Below, in pieces: positions 10,732 through 23,593 of a stretch of DNA of 64,000 bases. Each line of letters begins with the position of its first letter. Position 1 is the stretch's first letter. Under the pieces are notes generated by a model, which saw nothing but the letters and a program-made list of their open reading frames with translations, was not told where the DNA came from and searched no databases. The translations under genes were made by a program, and so were the position numbers. Source of the DNA: Malania oleifera (taxonomy: Eukaryota; Streptophyta; Magnoliopsida; Santalales; Ximeniaceae); assembly GCF_029873635.1 (NCBI RefSeq), contig NC_080422.1, positions 4,382,001 through 4,446,000 of the forward strand, written 5' to 3'.

Positions 10732-10795
10732 GGTGTTTTGTAGGAGGCCCTGCGGGTGTTAGGCTTGTATTCCTTAGGAGCTTTCCAATAGTCAG
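10732..10795 (+). other. Conserved mini-exon-like block in LTR
   Basis: This 64-base block lies between an acceptor-like GGTTTCAG and a donor-like CAG-GTAAGGG. Blocks of 61-65 bases with the same borders occur at 1371-1434, 3564-3502 (minus), 46593-46657, 56368-56306 (minus), 61831-61768 (minus) and 63243-63303. The conserved size and borders suggest a spliced leader exon; there is no direct evidence of splicing. Confidence 0.5.
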
Positions 10796-12070
10796 GTAAG
10801 GGAAAATATGTTATGTTAGGTATTTCTTAAAATATGATACAATTTATTTAATTATGAAAATTATGTATTTAGTATGGTGTGGCTTGTGAATATGTATATG
10901 GTACGGGGATATGTTTAACGAATTTAGTTTCATGATTTTACGAATTTCAGTATTATGATTATGCGAATTTCAGTACCATGATTATACGGATCTCAGTACT
11001 ATGATTACATGAATATCAATATTATGATTATGCAGTTTCTATGTTATGATTATTCAGTTCTCAGTATTATGATATATGAATTACAGTACAGTTATGCAGC
11101 ATCATGGTTATTTCAGTACTTTAGAATCATGGTAAATCAAATAAACATATATATAGAAATATATTCTACAATATCAGACCCTGTTGGACTTGTAACTACA
11201 GAGCACAGTACCGTTACTACAGATATTATGTTACTTTATGAGTGCAACCACCTATTCAGATAATACGTGGTAAAGTCAACCACCTAGGCCCTTGAAGAGG
11301 TTAGACTCCCCATCCAGATATGGGTTGAGGTGGGCAGGTTGACTGACAGAGTTCAGTGATTTATTCTTGGTTGGTCAGCCAGGGTAAATCTAACCTACGG
11401 GCCGCACAACCTTGTCATGAGGGGGCATGTCATGACACAAATAGCCACAGGGAACAGTTTTCAATTACTATTACGTATGTACAGATTTACAGTAACAAGG
11501 TACATACTTATGTATGATAGAACTATTTTAAATAGCAACTTTTAATACTGTTATGTTAAGCAACATGGAAAGGGGATGAATTTTCTTACTTATACTGTAC
11601 TTAACATATCCAGTTATACATATTTATATGAAATCAGATTTTGCATAATATTGTTAGTTCATTTGTCATACACTAGTAATAGCATATTTCTTCTTACTGA
11701 GCGTTGACTCATCCCAGTATCGAAACATTTTTCAGGTGATCCAGGTAGGCGAACAGATCAGACTCGCAAATAGAGGGGCGTCTGTAGTGCTCTGTTAGCA
11801 AAGTGAGTATGTTTTGGGAGGATTTTTGTATTACCCTAGCTAGTTAAGGGTATTTTGGGTAATTCAGATATATGTGTATACTGAGAAAACATGTAGTACT
11901 CTGGTATTTGGTAGTATTGGTTTTGTATTGTATATAATGGTTATGGATATGTTTATATGATTCTGTTTCTTGCTGCTTATGTTAATGTTGTGGTATCAGA
12001 GTATGTTAATTGTTACAGTGTTTTTTTTTTTTTTAAATAAATAAATCTATTAATTAAGCAGGTCGTTACA

Positions 12071-12421
12071 TGCATGTTGCCAAGAGAATCATTTTTCTGT
12101 AAAAGCAGAAGACAACTATGAAACAACTAAAAGTTGTTTTCTTCAACTCAAATAACATATCTGCTCAGCTATTGTTATTAGTTTCCTTGCAAATTTCTAC
12201 CTAAAGAAAAAGCAGCAAAGACATCAGCATAAAAGCTTTGGTTTTCACTTGAAATGGGCTATATCAGCATGAATCAAAATGTTCAATCCAAATCCTTATA
12301 CATTTTTGTTTGTGTACTCTTCTCTCAGCTTTCTACCTTGGATGCTCTTTTCCTTGATGAAACTGAACTTCATAGAGCATCATTCTGGGTTTCTGAGAAG
12401 TACACATAAAATGGATGTGCC
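12071..12421. other. Unassigned intergenic DNA between two retroelement insertions
   Basis: After removal of the solo LTR this joins the sequence before 10202, and after removal of the copia element it joins the sequence after 19018. No gene or domain recognised. Confidence 0.4.
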
Positions 12422-12933
12422 TGCAAATAATAATATGTTATTATTTACTATAAACACAGGATCTTTAAATCATCATGATCTTCACCTATATGTTACCTTT
12501 ATACAGAAAAATAAAAAAGTAATTAAGTCACATACCGGAATCGTTCATGGTATATGTCAACTGAGAAAAATGCTCGTAGAAATCGTTTCTCTCGCTTCAC
12601 CTCGATCTCTTTCCGTACTCCACCAGATTTATAAGAATATGGCTGATGAACAGAGAGTTAAGGTAAAGAGAGGACAATTCCTATATACCTTGCTTTTAAT
12701 CTATTCTATTACTTTGCAGAAAATTTTAACAAATAAGCTACTCCCCATAACAATAGCTATATATAGATTTATAGGAAATTCAACTTTCAGTCATTATATC
12801 TCACATTAGTTAATTCATAGATAAAACTTTTCATTTTAGATAAGACGTTTCATTTTCCTTATCATAAGTCATTTCATTTCACTTATCATATAGTACACTT
12901 ATCTTTCGTGTGGGATATAGAAATATTCATACA
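12422..12933 (-). repeat. 3' LTR of the copia element
   Basis: Pairs with 18496-19018. The outer ends are TG and CA, and it is flanked by half of the GTGCC target duplication. Confidence 0.92.
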
Positions 12934-15900
12934 TTCTCCTACTTGACCCATATGAATAACTTTAATATGGATTAACAATATAACCATAATATGCGCATAA
13001 CCATTAGCTTATTCATGCTTTTAGTGAGATTACCATAATATCATAATTAGATAATTAAATGACACGAGTGATGACGGTAAATATCAATATAGCGACATCT
13101 TCCCTTCCATTTACAACAAATGCTAGCAAATTACTTAACTATAATTCATAATAGGAAGTAACCATAATGTCCCTGTAATATCTTTTGTCAAAGACTATTC
13201 CTATTAACAATAATTCATCTCCATAATTACGTAATTGATGGTAAACAATGATAATGTTTAGAAACACTGTCATTGATATTATTATACAAATGTTATAGAA
13301 CAAAACATAAAGATCCACAATCATACATTAAGGATTACAACAAATACTCATGTGATTAGCATGTTCCATAAATGTCTTTCGTAATAATCCTTTAGTTAAA
13401 GGATTTGCTATCATGAGCTCAATTCTAATATGTTTTATAACCACTGTTTGTTTCCGAACTTCCTCTTTAACAGTCAAATATTTGAGCTCCATGTGTTAAC
13501 GCCGTTAGAATATTTGTCCTTTTTGGAGAAAAAGACTACTACGGAATTATCACAATAAATTCTCAGCAGCCTAAATATACTCTTGATAAATCCAAGTCCT
13601 AAGATAAAGTTCCGCAACCACAAAGCATGAATTATGACCTCAAAGCATGCAACAAATTCAGCTTCCATAGTAGATGTTGTTATAATAGTCTGTTTGGCGC
13701 TTTTCCATGATATTGCTCCACTAGCTAAAAGGAACAAATAACTATAAGTTGATTTTTGACTATCAACACATCCAGCAAAATCCGAGTTGGAGTAACCAAT
13801 CACTTCCAACTAATCTGATCTTTGATATGTGAGCATACAGTGTCTCGTTCCTTTCAAATATCTCAAAACCTTCTTTGCAACTTTCCAATGATCCATTCTG
13901 GGATTACTTTGATATCTCCTAAGCATTCCAACTGCAAAACTAATATCTGGTCTCGTACAAGTCTGCATATACATCAAACTTCCAATAATAGATGCAAAAG
14001 GAATATTTTCCATTCTTTTCTTTTATAATTAATTCTGTGGACAATCATTTTCACTAAACTTGTCCCTTTTACAAATAGGAGTTGGAATTGGTTTGCATTC
14101 AGCCATATGAAATCTTTGTAGAACTTTATTGATATATCTCTTCTGAGACAACCCTAACAATCCACGTGATCTATCACGAAATATTTCAATTCCTATCACA
14201 TAAGTTGCCTCACTCATATCTTTCATTTCAAAGTTCATAGAAAGAAATCTCTTTGTGTCATTCAATAAGCCATGATCTTTACTAGCAAGCAAAATATCAT
14301 CAACATAGATAATAAAAAAAATAAACTTGCTCCCACTGACCTTTAGATTTATACACCAATCAACGATATTTTCCTTAAATCCAAAGGTCGTGATGGTATC
14401 ATAGAACTTAAAATACCATTATCTGGAAGCTTATTTAAGTCCATATATTGACTTCTTTAATTTACAAACCATATGCTCCTTTCCTTCAATCATTAAACCT
14501 TAATGAAGATCCATATACACCTCTTCGTCTAAATTCCCATTTAGAAAAACAGTTTTCACATCCATTTGGTGTAACTCTAAATCAAAATGAGCCACCAAAG
14601 TCATTATGATCCTAAGAGAGTCCTTTTTAGATACAAGAGAGAACAGTCTCTTTGTACTCAACACCTTTATTTTGAGTGACACCCTTTGCTACTAGTTTAG
14701 CTTTATATTGTTCAATATTGTCATTACAGTCGTGTTTGGTTTTAAATTCCCACTTACACCCAACTGTTTTAAAACCTTCAAGCAAATCAACGATATCCCA
14801 GACTTTATTCTGTTTCATGGATTTCAACTCATCATTTATGACATTAATCCACTTTTCAGAATCATTACTTTTAGTAGCTTGTGAAAACGTAACTAGATCT
14901 TTACTAGTCCCTAAATCATAGTCAGATTTTTGCAGATATACCAAATAATCATCAGGAATAGCTGATCTCCTTAATGCTATTTCTTGTTATTGTTCTGCAA
15001 TTGGTTCAATGGTGACATTTTCATTATGAAGTGACAGATCACTAGATTGTTGTTCAATATTATCTTACTGTTTAATAACTGGAGGAACAACAATATCTGT
15101 TAAAGGTCTAAATATCGATATAGGAACCCGAATTTCTTTAATGACCACATTACATGATACATTACTCCCACTCATTTCACCATTTTCAAGGAACTTGGCA
15201 TTTATGATCTCAACAATTCTTATACTATGGTTAGGACAGTAAAACTTATACCCTTTAAACTTTTTTTGATAACCAATAAAGTACCAGCTTACAGTTCTGG
15301 AATCCAATTTCCTTTCATGTGGATTATAGATCCTAACCTTTACTAGACAACCCCAAACATGAAAGTGCCTTAAATTTGGTTTCCTTCCCGTCCACAATTC
15401 AAAAGGAGTTTTCTGAACTATCTTACTAGGAACCTGATTAAGCTCATAAACAACTATTTTAAGGACCTCCATCCATAATGAAATGGGTACTCGGGAATTA
15501 TTTAACATATTTCTAACCATTTTCATAAAAGTATGATTATGCCTTTCAGCCACACCATTCTGTTGAGGCATACCAAGCATTGTGTATTGTGCACAAATAC
15601 CATGTTCTTCCATGAATTTAGCAAATGGTCCTAGACATTGTCTAATTCCATCATACCTACCATAATACTCACCACCTTTATCAAATTGAATGTTTTTCAC
15701 CTTTCTATTTAATTGTCGCTCAACTTCAGCAATATATGTTTTTAAAACATCTATTGCTTGAGACTTTTCATGCAACAAATAGACATAATCATAACGTGAA
15801 ATATCATCAATAAAGGTGATAAAATACTTTTTTCTACCTAAAGACAGTAAGTCAAAAGGTCCATATATATATCAGTATGAACAATCTCCACGAGATTCCC

Positions 15901-18495
15901 ACTTCTTGTGACTCTTTTCTTTGTATGTTTGGTTTGCTTTCCTTTAATGCAATCAACACATACATCGAAATCAGTAAAATTAAGATTTGATAAAATCTCA
16001 TCTTTTACTAATCTCTCCATTCTCTCTCTGGATATATGACCCAGTCTTTTATGCCACAAGAAAGAGGAATTTTCATTAACTTTGCCACGTTTAGTTCCAA
16101 CATTATGATGTAAGGTGAGGAGTGTTTCAGTAAACTTTTCATTAAGATTAAATTTATACAACCCCTCAGACAAAATACCAAAACCAACACACAAGCCACT
16201 TTTCATAAGACGAAAACCTTTATATTCAAAATACAAACCATAACTATCATTATCTAGTCTTGACGTGGAAATTAAATTCTTAGAAATAGTTGGAACATAA
16301 AAAGTATCGAAGAGGTCTAAACAATGACCTGACTCTAACTACAACTGAAAGGTTCCAACACCAACAACAGGTACTTGATTTCCATTCCCCAAGACTATAA
16401 AGTGGTCATTTTCCTTTATATTCAGGATTGTAAGGTATCCCTGTATCGAATTTGAAACATAAACAGTAGAACCAGAGTCAATCCACCATGTGTTAGAAAG
16501 AACTTGTGTCATGTTAGATTCGAAACATACATAAGCTAAAAGCTATCTCTCTTTTCGAATCAAGTTTTACGCTTCGGGTAGCTTTTCTTTAAATACCCAT
16601 AGCCACGACAGAAATAATACTTTGGCTCATTATGTTCCTTCTTGCGAGCCTCATTACCATGAGAAGTACCCGCTACCTTCAATGGATCTTTCTTTAAACC
16701 TTTCTTTAATTTCTTTCCTTTACTTCCAATTGCATGACTCATGACATTAATTGAATGATGTCCTTGTTGTTTAAGTCTTGCCTCTTCTTGAATTAACATG
16801 CTCGCCAATTCACTCACATTTCACTTTTCTTTCATAGTGTTATAGTGAATCTGAAAAGTCTCATACTAAAGAGGCAAAGAATTCAAAATAAATTGAACAA
16901 GGAAGCTTTTATCAACATTCATTCCCAAAGTTTTTAGTCTAGCAGCTAGATTAGTCATATCCAAGACATGTTCGTTCATTCCTCAGCTACCATCAAACTT
17001 CATGGTAGTAAGTTCAGACATTAACCTCCTTGCAAGGGACTTGTCTGCTGAACGGAACCAATCTTCCACAGCCTTAGGATATTCCTTTGCATTTTCTAGT
17101 TAAGGAAGTGTTGATTTAATATTGTTTGTTATACACATCTGCATGAATATAATACTTAATCTGTTTGACCTTTCTCATGACCTATACAAAGCTCGCTGCT
17201 TCGAACTGCTTGTTTCAGTAATAGCAGTCGGTTTATCTATTCGTAGAGTCAAGCCCAGATCCAGAACACCAAGGTGAAACTGAATATGTTTATTCCAGTC
17301 AAAAAAATTTGTTCCATTAAAGATCAGAACAAAAGAAGCTAGCGAATGTAGTGAAACAAGAACAGACATTGTTATAAAACGATCACAACATTAATACTTT
17401 GAATAAAACATTTCCATTAGTAAATTGCTTTTAATCTTTGGATCAAATTATGCAATATACTAATGTTCACATTTACTGGTGATTTACACCCATCCAAGCA
17501 TAATTGATAACCTTTTAAAGTTCGATTGGACTGTCACCTTTGGGCATCCATCCCAATCTCACTACCATTCTTTCAATTATCCTAACTAGTTTAATGATTA
17601 CTTGAAATTTGGTGCACCTTTGGGTCAACCGTAATAATCAAATAATCATTCTGTAATAATATTTAAAAAAAAAAACATAATTCAATTCAATGTTTATAAC
17701 TTTTCTTAGTAAGATCACTTTGGTGACAACATGTTGATTACAATATAACATTGATGGATAAATATCCAAGCAAAAATCTATCCATACTAAAACCAAACAA
17801 TAAAGCATGCATAACGAAAAATTCCCAGACTGTTATGACGTCTTTTGTTGAGGTGGCGCTGATAATGTGTCGGTGGGGCCCAGTGATGATTGTGCTAAAT
17901 TATATCAGGTAAATTCTCAGGTAAGTAGGGAGTCACAATGGACCGCTTAAGTCCTATTTTCATAGACAAAATTTACCTTAGATATGTAATTAGCATAATA
18001 TACCACATAATCGGTCTTAATGTAAACTACTCTTTAAAAGCATATAATTAACCATACACACTTAAATACAATCATTCACCCAACTATAAGAATTTAACAT
18101 GCTTACTTTTATGTAAAATTCAAAAATTCATGCATGCATACATACAATCGATCACCCAATATAAATAGGTCCATAACATGGTCAACTTACTATTATAAAA
18201 CATATGAGAGTTCCACACTTAATCAAATAATAAAATTGTTTGCATGCATTTTCATTTAACAATCCACTTTAGTATCACTGTATATGGGAAAGCCATCAAC
18301 GGTTTTAGGATGTTAGCAAGTTCACGATTTCAGAACTATGATATTTCAAACCAACAAAACCCAATAAAACTGGAAAATATCATATAAATTTTTCGATATT
18401 ATACGAAACATTAACGAGATCGTAAGGGGTTAACAGAAACGATCTTTATCATAAAAGGAAGATCACAATAATTTCAATATTGCTCTAATACCACA

Positions 18496-19018
18496 TGTAA
18501 ATAATTATATGTTATTATTTACTATAAACACAGAATCTTTAAATTATCATGATCTTCACATATATGTTACCTTTATATGGAAAAATAAGAAAGTCATTAA
18601 GTCACATGCCGAAATCGTTCATGGTGTATGTCAATCGAGAAGAACACTCGTAGAAATCGTAGAAATCGTTTCTCTCGCTTCATCCTAATCTTTTTTCGTA
18701 CTCCACCAGATTTATGGGAATATGGCTAATGAATAGAAAGTTAAGGCAGAGAAAGGACAATTTCTATATGCCTTACTTTTAATCTATTCTATTACTTTCC
18801 AGATATTTTAACAATCATGCTACTCCCCATAATAATAGCTATATATAGATTCATAGGAAACTCTTCAACTTCTAACCATTATATCTTACATTAGTTAATC
18901 AATATATAAGATTTTTCATTTTAGATAAGACCTTTCATTTCCTTTATTATAAATCATTTCATTTCCCTTATCATATGGTGCACTTATCTTTCATGTGGGA
19001 CATAGAAATATTCTTACA
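18496..19018 (-). repeat. 5' LTR of the copia element, beside the primer-binding site
   Basis: It starts on the minus strand at 19018 with TGTAAGAATATTTC. The tRNA-Met-type primer-binding site follows at about 18494-18483. Confidence 0.92.
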
Positions 19019-19230
19019 GTGCCTTCTCTGGAAAGAAGACATGAATGAAAAAACAGTTGTGTAAAAAGGTATAATGCAAGAGTATCTAAGCAAGGATGAA
19101 GTAGGCATGGACTTTTTCCATGACAACAAACTTGCAAAGGGGCATCATGATTCTCACAATGTTATGTTTATGCAACATCTGAGTGTGAAACAGACACCAT
19201 ACAACAAAACTTGACAACTAATTATAAAAA

Positions 19231-19660
19231 TGTAGAGAATTTCACTTGTGAATTTATGTCACAATGAAAAGGTAGAGTTTATGATGAGTGCTTGTATACA
19301 TAGTTGGACCTAAGGTTTAATGGCTTAAACTTTTGGGTCAAATTGATACTCACTCATATATAGCAGATCTACTTATAAGGACTCTCTCAATCCTAACAAG
19401 TGGTATCAAAGTCAATAGTTCAAACTGACTCGAGTGCTCATGCACGTGTTTTTGCATATGTTAATCCCATAGAAAAGAAGTGATGAAAATTTCACTTGTA
19501 AGTTGAGTGGCTGATGAGTATTTATGTGTATACTCAAAATTGGGTGGTTTAAGCGGATAATTAGTGTTTATATATATAATTGGGCTCAAGATGTGATGGT
19601 CATCCATGTATATTATATCCGTTCATGAAGACTTTCTGCTCAAAAAAGGAAGAAGAAATA
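19231..19660 (+). mobile_element. TRIM-like miniature LTR element
   Basis: Two similar segments begin at about 19238 (AATTTCACTTGTGAATT) and about 19484 (AATTTCACTTGTAAGTT). Both continue with a GATGAGT...TGTATAC motif and a TTGGGTC/TTGGGCTC motif. Between them, TGGTATCAAAGTC at about 19402 resembles a tRNA-Met primer-binding site, followed by about 75 bases with no coding frame. Two short terminal repeats around a primer site without genes is the TRIM layout. The copies are quite diverged and the outer ends are uncertain. Confidence 0.45.
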
Positions 19661-20110
19661 ATCTACCTTGAAGGAAAGGAAGGAAGGAAGCTGCTTCTGG
19701 CTGAAGCCCAACAAGGGTTGCATTATTATATTCATGTTCCTCTCCTTAATGTAGGGAGATAGAATTTGAAAAATTGATGGATTAAAAGCTTGAAGGAATG
19801 GAAATGAATGGTAGATGCCCTAGCTAAAAATAATGGAAGAGGATGGAAATTTTCCACCCTCTAGGGTTTCCAACACTGTTTAGGATGCTACTTGAAAATT
19901 CTGTTTTGTTAGTCCACCCTTATGTTGTAAATCAAAGTTTGGCGACGAATTTAAACCTAATACTAAAATTCAACAAACACTTTATTCGAAGGACTTGAGT
20001 TTGATCACTTCAAATGATTTGAGAACTCATGAACAGATAAATTATAGAAATTTAACAAACCTTGTGAATAGTAACGTTAGGAAAAACATTAGTGTTACAA
20101 CAATGACCAA
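19661..20110. repeat. Intergenic, with a diverged repeat shared with 22040-22110
   Basis: The segment around 19886-19950 (CTACTTGAAAATTCTG...TATGTTGTAAATCA) matches 22043-22105 (CCACTTGAAAATTTTG...TATGTTGCAAATCA). The parent element is not recognised. No gene is supported. Confidence 0.4.
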
Positions 20111-20119
20111 GACATGGAT

Positions 20120-21420
20120 GTTAATTTACACTGATTCGTCCTTTTACTGCGTTTGAGAGTATGAATTTCGAATTTTAGATTTGAATTTTAAATTAATATT
20201 TATTTATTTTAATTTTGCGTCATGTTAAAACAAACTTTGATTTTTGATTGTATTTAATTAGAGAATGAAAATATAAGGGAAAATGAATTTATTGTTTATT
20301 TTTTTTGTTCTTTTCCTCTTCACATTCAAAATTCTTGATCCAAACGGAGTATAAGGGGTCGTTTGGATCAAGGATTTTATTTAAGAAAAGGAAAGTAAAG
20401 GAAAATAAAGAGAAAACTCATTTTCTTTTATATTTTCCTTTTCTATTAACATATTATTATTTTTATTAAATAAATATGACAAAAAAGAAGTTAAAAAATT
20501 ATGAAGGGCCATCAATTAGTTGTTGAAAACTATTTTTATTTTCTCAAAAAATTATAGAAATTCTAACATACTTTTTAATTTTGTACTAATTAAAAAGATA
20601 TAAAAAATGAAGTGTTTGTTTAGTTGAGCAAAATAGTTTTCCATTTTTTGAATTTATATTTCAAAATGATTATAGAAAAACAACTTAACGAGCAATGTGT
20701 AATAGATCAGTTTTTGCACTGGATTAGTTTTGAAATTTATTTTTTTGGGTTATGCATTTTTATGTATAGTTTTTCTTGGTTCTATATGCACTCAGATAAT
20801 TAAGTCATGGATCAATTTTCTTTAAGCAAGTTATGTTAGTTAAATGAATGGTTCAATTTTGTTGATCATCTTTTGAGTTACTACATGCTGCTAAAAATGA
20901 AGGAAAATTTTCTAAAGGAAATAAAATATCAAAGAATCCTCATTTTCATGTTTGGCAGTTAAAAAATTAGAAAAAATAAAAATATGTCAAATTTATATAT
21001 AAATTTTTGATTTTACACATCATTAATATTTTTGTGCACCGGGCTGCCTTTTTTTTTTTAATTAGTAGAGAAGGAAAATATTAAAAAATGAATTTATTTT
21101 TTACTTTTTTGTTCTTTTCCTTTTCACACTTAAAACTCTCGATTCAAACGAAGTACAATGGTCCATTTGGATTAAGAATTTTACATAGGAAAAAGAAAGG
21201 AAAGGAAACTCATCTTCTTTTATATTTTTCTTCTCTATTAAATACTATCAAAAAATAAAGTTTATTTTAATATGACTAAAAATTAGAAAAAAAATTAAAT
21301 ATTAATGATGCGTATAGTCAAAATATTTACTTTTCTCAATAACCAAACGTAAAAATGTGAATTTTTTGATATTTTTTCCCCTTTTCTTAATATTTTTAGA
21401 ATTTCAAACGAGCCTAAATG
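20120..21420. repeat. Cluster of MITE-like AT-rich repeats
   Basis: Two adjacent units of about 790 bp are related: 20290-20460 and 21085-21245 share TTGTTCTTTTCC, a GATCCAAACGGAGT/GATTCAAACGAAGT motif, and GGTCGTTTGGATCAAGGATTTTA/GGTCCATTTGGATTAAGAATTTTA-type sequence. Motifs of the CGTTTGGAT type and their complements suggest old terminal inverted repeats of hAT- or Mutator-type MITEs. Boundaries are not resolved. Confidence 0.45.
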
Positions 21421-23038
21421 AATAGAAATTTATTTTATTTTTTAACACTGCCTCTGTGTTAGGGAGTGATAATGTAATGGGAAAAAGGGGGAGAGAGATA
21501 CTGTTATAATTGTATTCTTTAAGGATTTAGAATGAATATATGATTATTTGTGTCAAAGTTTGTATGATTATTCTCTTGAATTTGAATAATACAAGTAGTC
21601 ATTTTCACTATAGTGTTTTGTTGCCTTGAATTGTGATATACCTGATTGTTGTAGTCTTATTCGGTGTATGTGAATATATTGCTCGTGTGATATCATATTG
21701 TTCCTTGTTTCTCTTGAGTATTGAGACTCACTTGATGCTCGTGCTTGTAGGCTTAAAACGTGTAAGGTTTGGCTGACTCATCGGGGGAGAGCTCTCAACG
21801 AATGCCACACAATCCTTACTTGAGTTTCATTTTGGGGTCCGTGACACTTACTTAAAAGCACTTATCCTGTTGCGGATATTTTGATTTCCATAAGTGCAAG
21901 GTGTCAAAAGTGAAGATTGTGAAAACTGAGAAGTGCATTTTTGTTTTGTTATGAATGAGCATTTGCCCATCATGGTGGACCCGTGGCAAGCAAAGATTAA
22001 ATAGGCATGAACTTTTCCTGCAAGGATTAAAATTACAAGGGGCGCCACTTGAAAATTTTGGTCTAGCAGACCCCTATGTTGCAAATCACAAATTGGAGAT
22101 CGAAGTTAAAAATAAAACTATAAATATCATGCTATATTTAAAATTTGGTTCATGATATCAGTAATATTTTCATGCAATGACATTTTGGAAAGTCTCGTTC
22201 TTCAGATTTTTGCAAATGAGATGTCAGTCTCATGGAGACATATGTTTAGTCCGTATTATAAGAATCTCATACATGTTAAATGAACATACCTATATTAGTA
22301 TTTGATCAAATGTGAAAATCTCAATAAATTTTGAGATTTAGATTTAGACAAATTTCAATATAATTTAATACAAAAGAATAATTATATTTTCAATATAAAA
22401 AAATCTACTAAGAATCGTACCATTTCACCCAAGGGTTTGAGCCCAACTATTTGAGAGATCAATAGCTTTATCTCACTTATTGAAACCACAAAACAAAGAA
22501 TGTTATTGATTTGCGTTCTTTAAATTTTTGAAAACAATGAATCAAAAGGCATGTTGTGTTAGATTTCATTTCCACTTTTTTTGGCTCTCTCTCTCTCTCT
22601 CTCCCAAAAATTCCAATGCAGTGAACCCAGAGGTAAAGATGGGAAAGGAAACCGCAGGGACAAGCACACTTTGTCACGAGTGTTTAGAAACTGCAAGGGG
22701 GTGGAATCTCAATCCTTCACATGTTGAGAGTTGACTACACACACAAACGCACACTATTATTTTACCTTATCCTTTGGCAACTCTCTTCTATTGTTTTACC
22801 AATGAATTCACCGTCCAATTTTGCTAATTTGGCTCTATCCCAACGGTCAAATTACACCCACCTTTCAAATTTTCAAACCCACCAAAACAAAAATGTCACA
22901 TCCCTTGTCCTCTTACCCCCAACTAGAACTGTTCCCTTCAATTTTGAATACACTCTCCCTCCCCCTGCTTTAAATTGTGATGGATCCCGGGATATGCTCT
23001 GCAGCAAAGTTCAGAATTCAGAGAAAGGGTGTGTGTAA
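21421..23038. other. Intergenic and promoter region of the PADRE gene
   Basis: The stretch 21421-22700 is AT-rich with the second copy of a diverged repeat (22043-22105) and no recognised gene. A CT tract lies at 22586-22603. The last 300 bases before the start codon are CA- and CT-rich, as in a plant 5' leader, with no clear TATA box. Confidence 0.4.
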
Positions 23039-23593
23039 ATGGGGAATTGTTCTCTAAAAGGGGGTACCGGGAAAGGTCCCAACTGCGTCCGGATTGTGAA
23101 GGACAATGGAGGCATACTAGAGCTGGAAGGTCCCACACCAGTTCAAGAAGTCCTTGGAGATTTCCCCGGCTATGGTGTTTTCTGGCAGGGCCAAATGTCA
23201 TCGCCGGTAAGTGACTCTGCCCAACTTCTCAATGGCCAAGTCTACTATCTTCTTCCACTTGTGAAGGAAACAAGGACTCAGGTCTCTGATACGGGGCAAG
23301 ACAATGAGTGGCCTAGTCGGAGGGAGCTTCTGACATCGAGGGAGTCGCTGGAAATGGCACCTGACCCTTTTACAGGCTCGTCCCTGGAGGTGTTGCCGTC
23401 ACCGGGGAAGGGTGTTTGGAGAGTGAAAGTGGTGATGGGTAGCAAACAGTTGGAGGAAGTGCTGGCAGAGGAGGTGACCATGGAGGCTTTGATTCAGAAA
23501 ACGAGAATGGCAGCTGCAAACTCATCAGCTGGTCTGGTTCCTAGGAGGACAAAGAGCCACTGGGGAGGAAGTTGGAAACCACCAGCCCTCTAA
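23039..23593 (+). CDS. PADRE (DUF4228) domain protein
   Basis: Intronless, 184 aa. It starts MGNCSLKGG, a likely N-myristoylation site. Residues about 15-75 carry the PADRE core: VRIVKDNGGILELEGPTPVQEVL, then the GYGVFW-type turn and LLNGQVYYLLPL. The C-terminal part (VWRVKVVMGSKQLEEVLAEE, then MEALIQKTRMAA) is the usual conserved tail of this plant family. Lengths of 150-200 aa are normal. Family members respond to pathogens and abiotic stress; their molecular role is not known. An in-frame upstream ATG is not evident, and the MGNC start fits relatives. Confidence 0.93.
   Translation: MGNCSLKGGTGKGPNCVRIVKDNGGILELEGPTPVQEVLGDFPGYGVFWQGQMSSPVSDSAQLLNGQVYYLLPLVKETRTQVSDTGQDNEWPSRRELLTSRESLEMAPDPFTGSSLEVLPSPGKGVWRVKVVMGSKQLEEVLAEEVTMEALIQKTRMAAANSSAGLVPRRTKSHWGGSWKPPAL

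Larger units (their letters stand above)
10202..12070 (+). mobile_element. Solo LTR with perfect 5-bp target duplication
   Basis: The ends are TGTAGTGACCC and GGTCGTTACA, flanked by TGCAT at 10197-10201 and again at 12071-12075. No internal region is present, so this is a solo LTR of 1869 bp. It contains five CGTCGACG-like palindromes (10275-10400), a TATA box (10413-10420), a CT-rich leader, a donor-like GGGTAAAG (GT at 10634), an acceptor TTTCAG ending at 10731, a 64-base block (10732-10795), a donor CAGGTAAGGG and a late TTTTTCAG ending at 11735. The family is unresolved, but the length and end motifs suit plant Ty3/gypsy LTRs. Confidence 0.92.
12422..19018 (-). mobile_element. Ty1/copia element with both LTRs, broken fossil
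   Basis: The LTRs are 12422-12933 (3') and 18496-19018 (5'), about 0.5 kb each. The target duplication is GTGCC at 12417-12421 and 19019-19023. The primer-binding site next to the 5' LTR reads TGGTATTAGAGC on the minus strand, matching initiator tRNA-Met, and a purine-rich tract lies beside the 3' LTR. Domains in minus-strand order are gag (about 17370-16560), protease and gag-pre-integrase (to about 15840), integrase with GVAERHNHTF (15780-15065), reverse transcriptase (14945-13810) and RNase H (13810-13474). Coding frames are broken, by about ten changes. By eye the LTRs differ at roughly one site in ten or eleven over the first 115 bases, which suggests a few million years. Confidence 0.93.
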
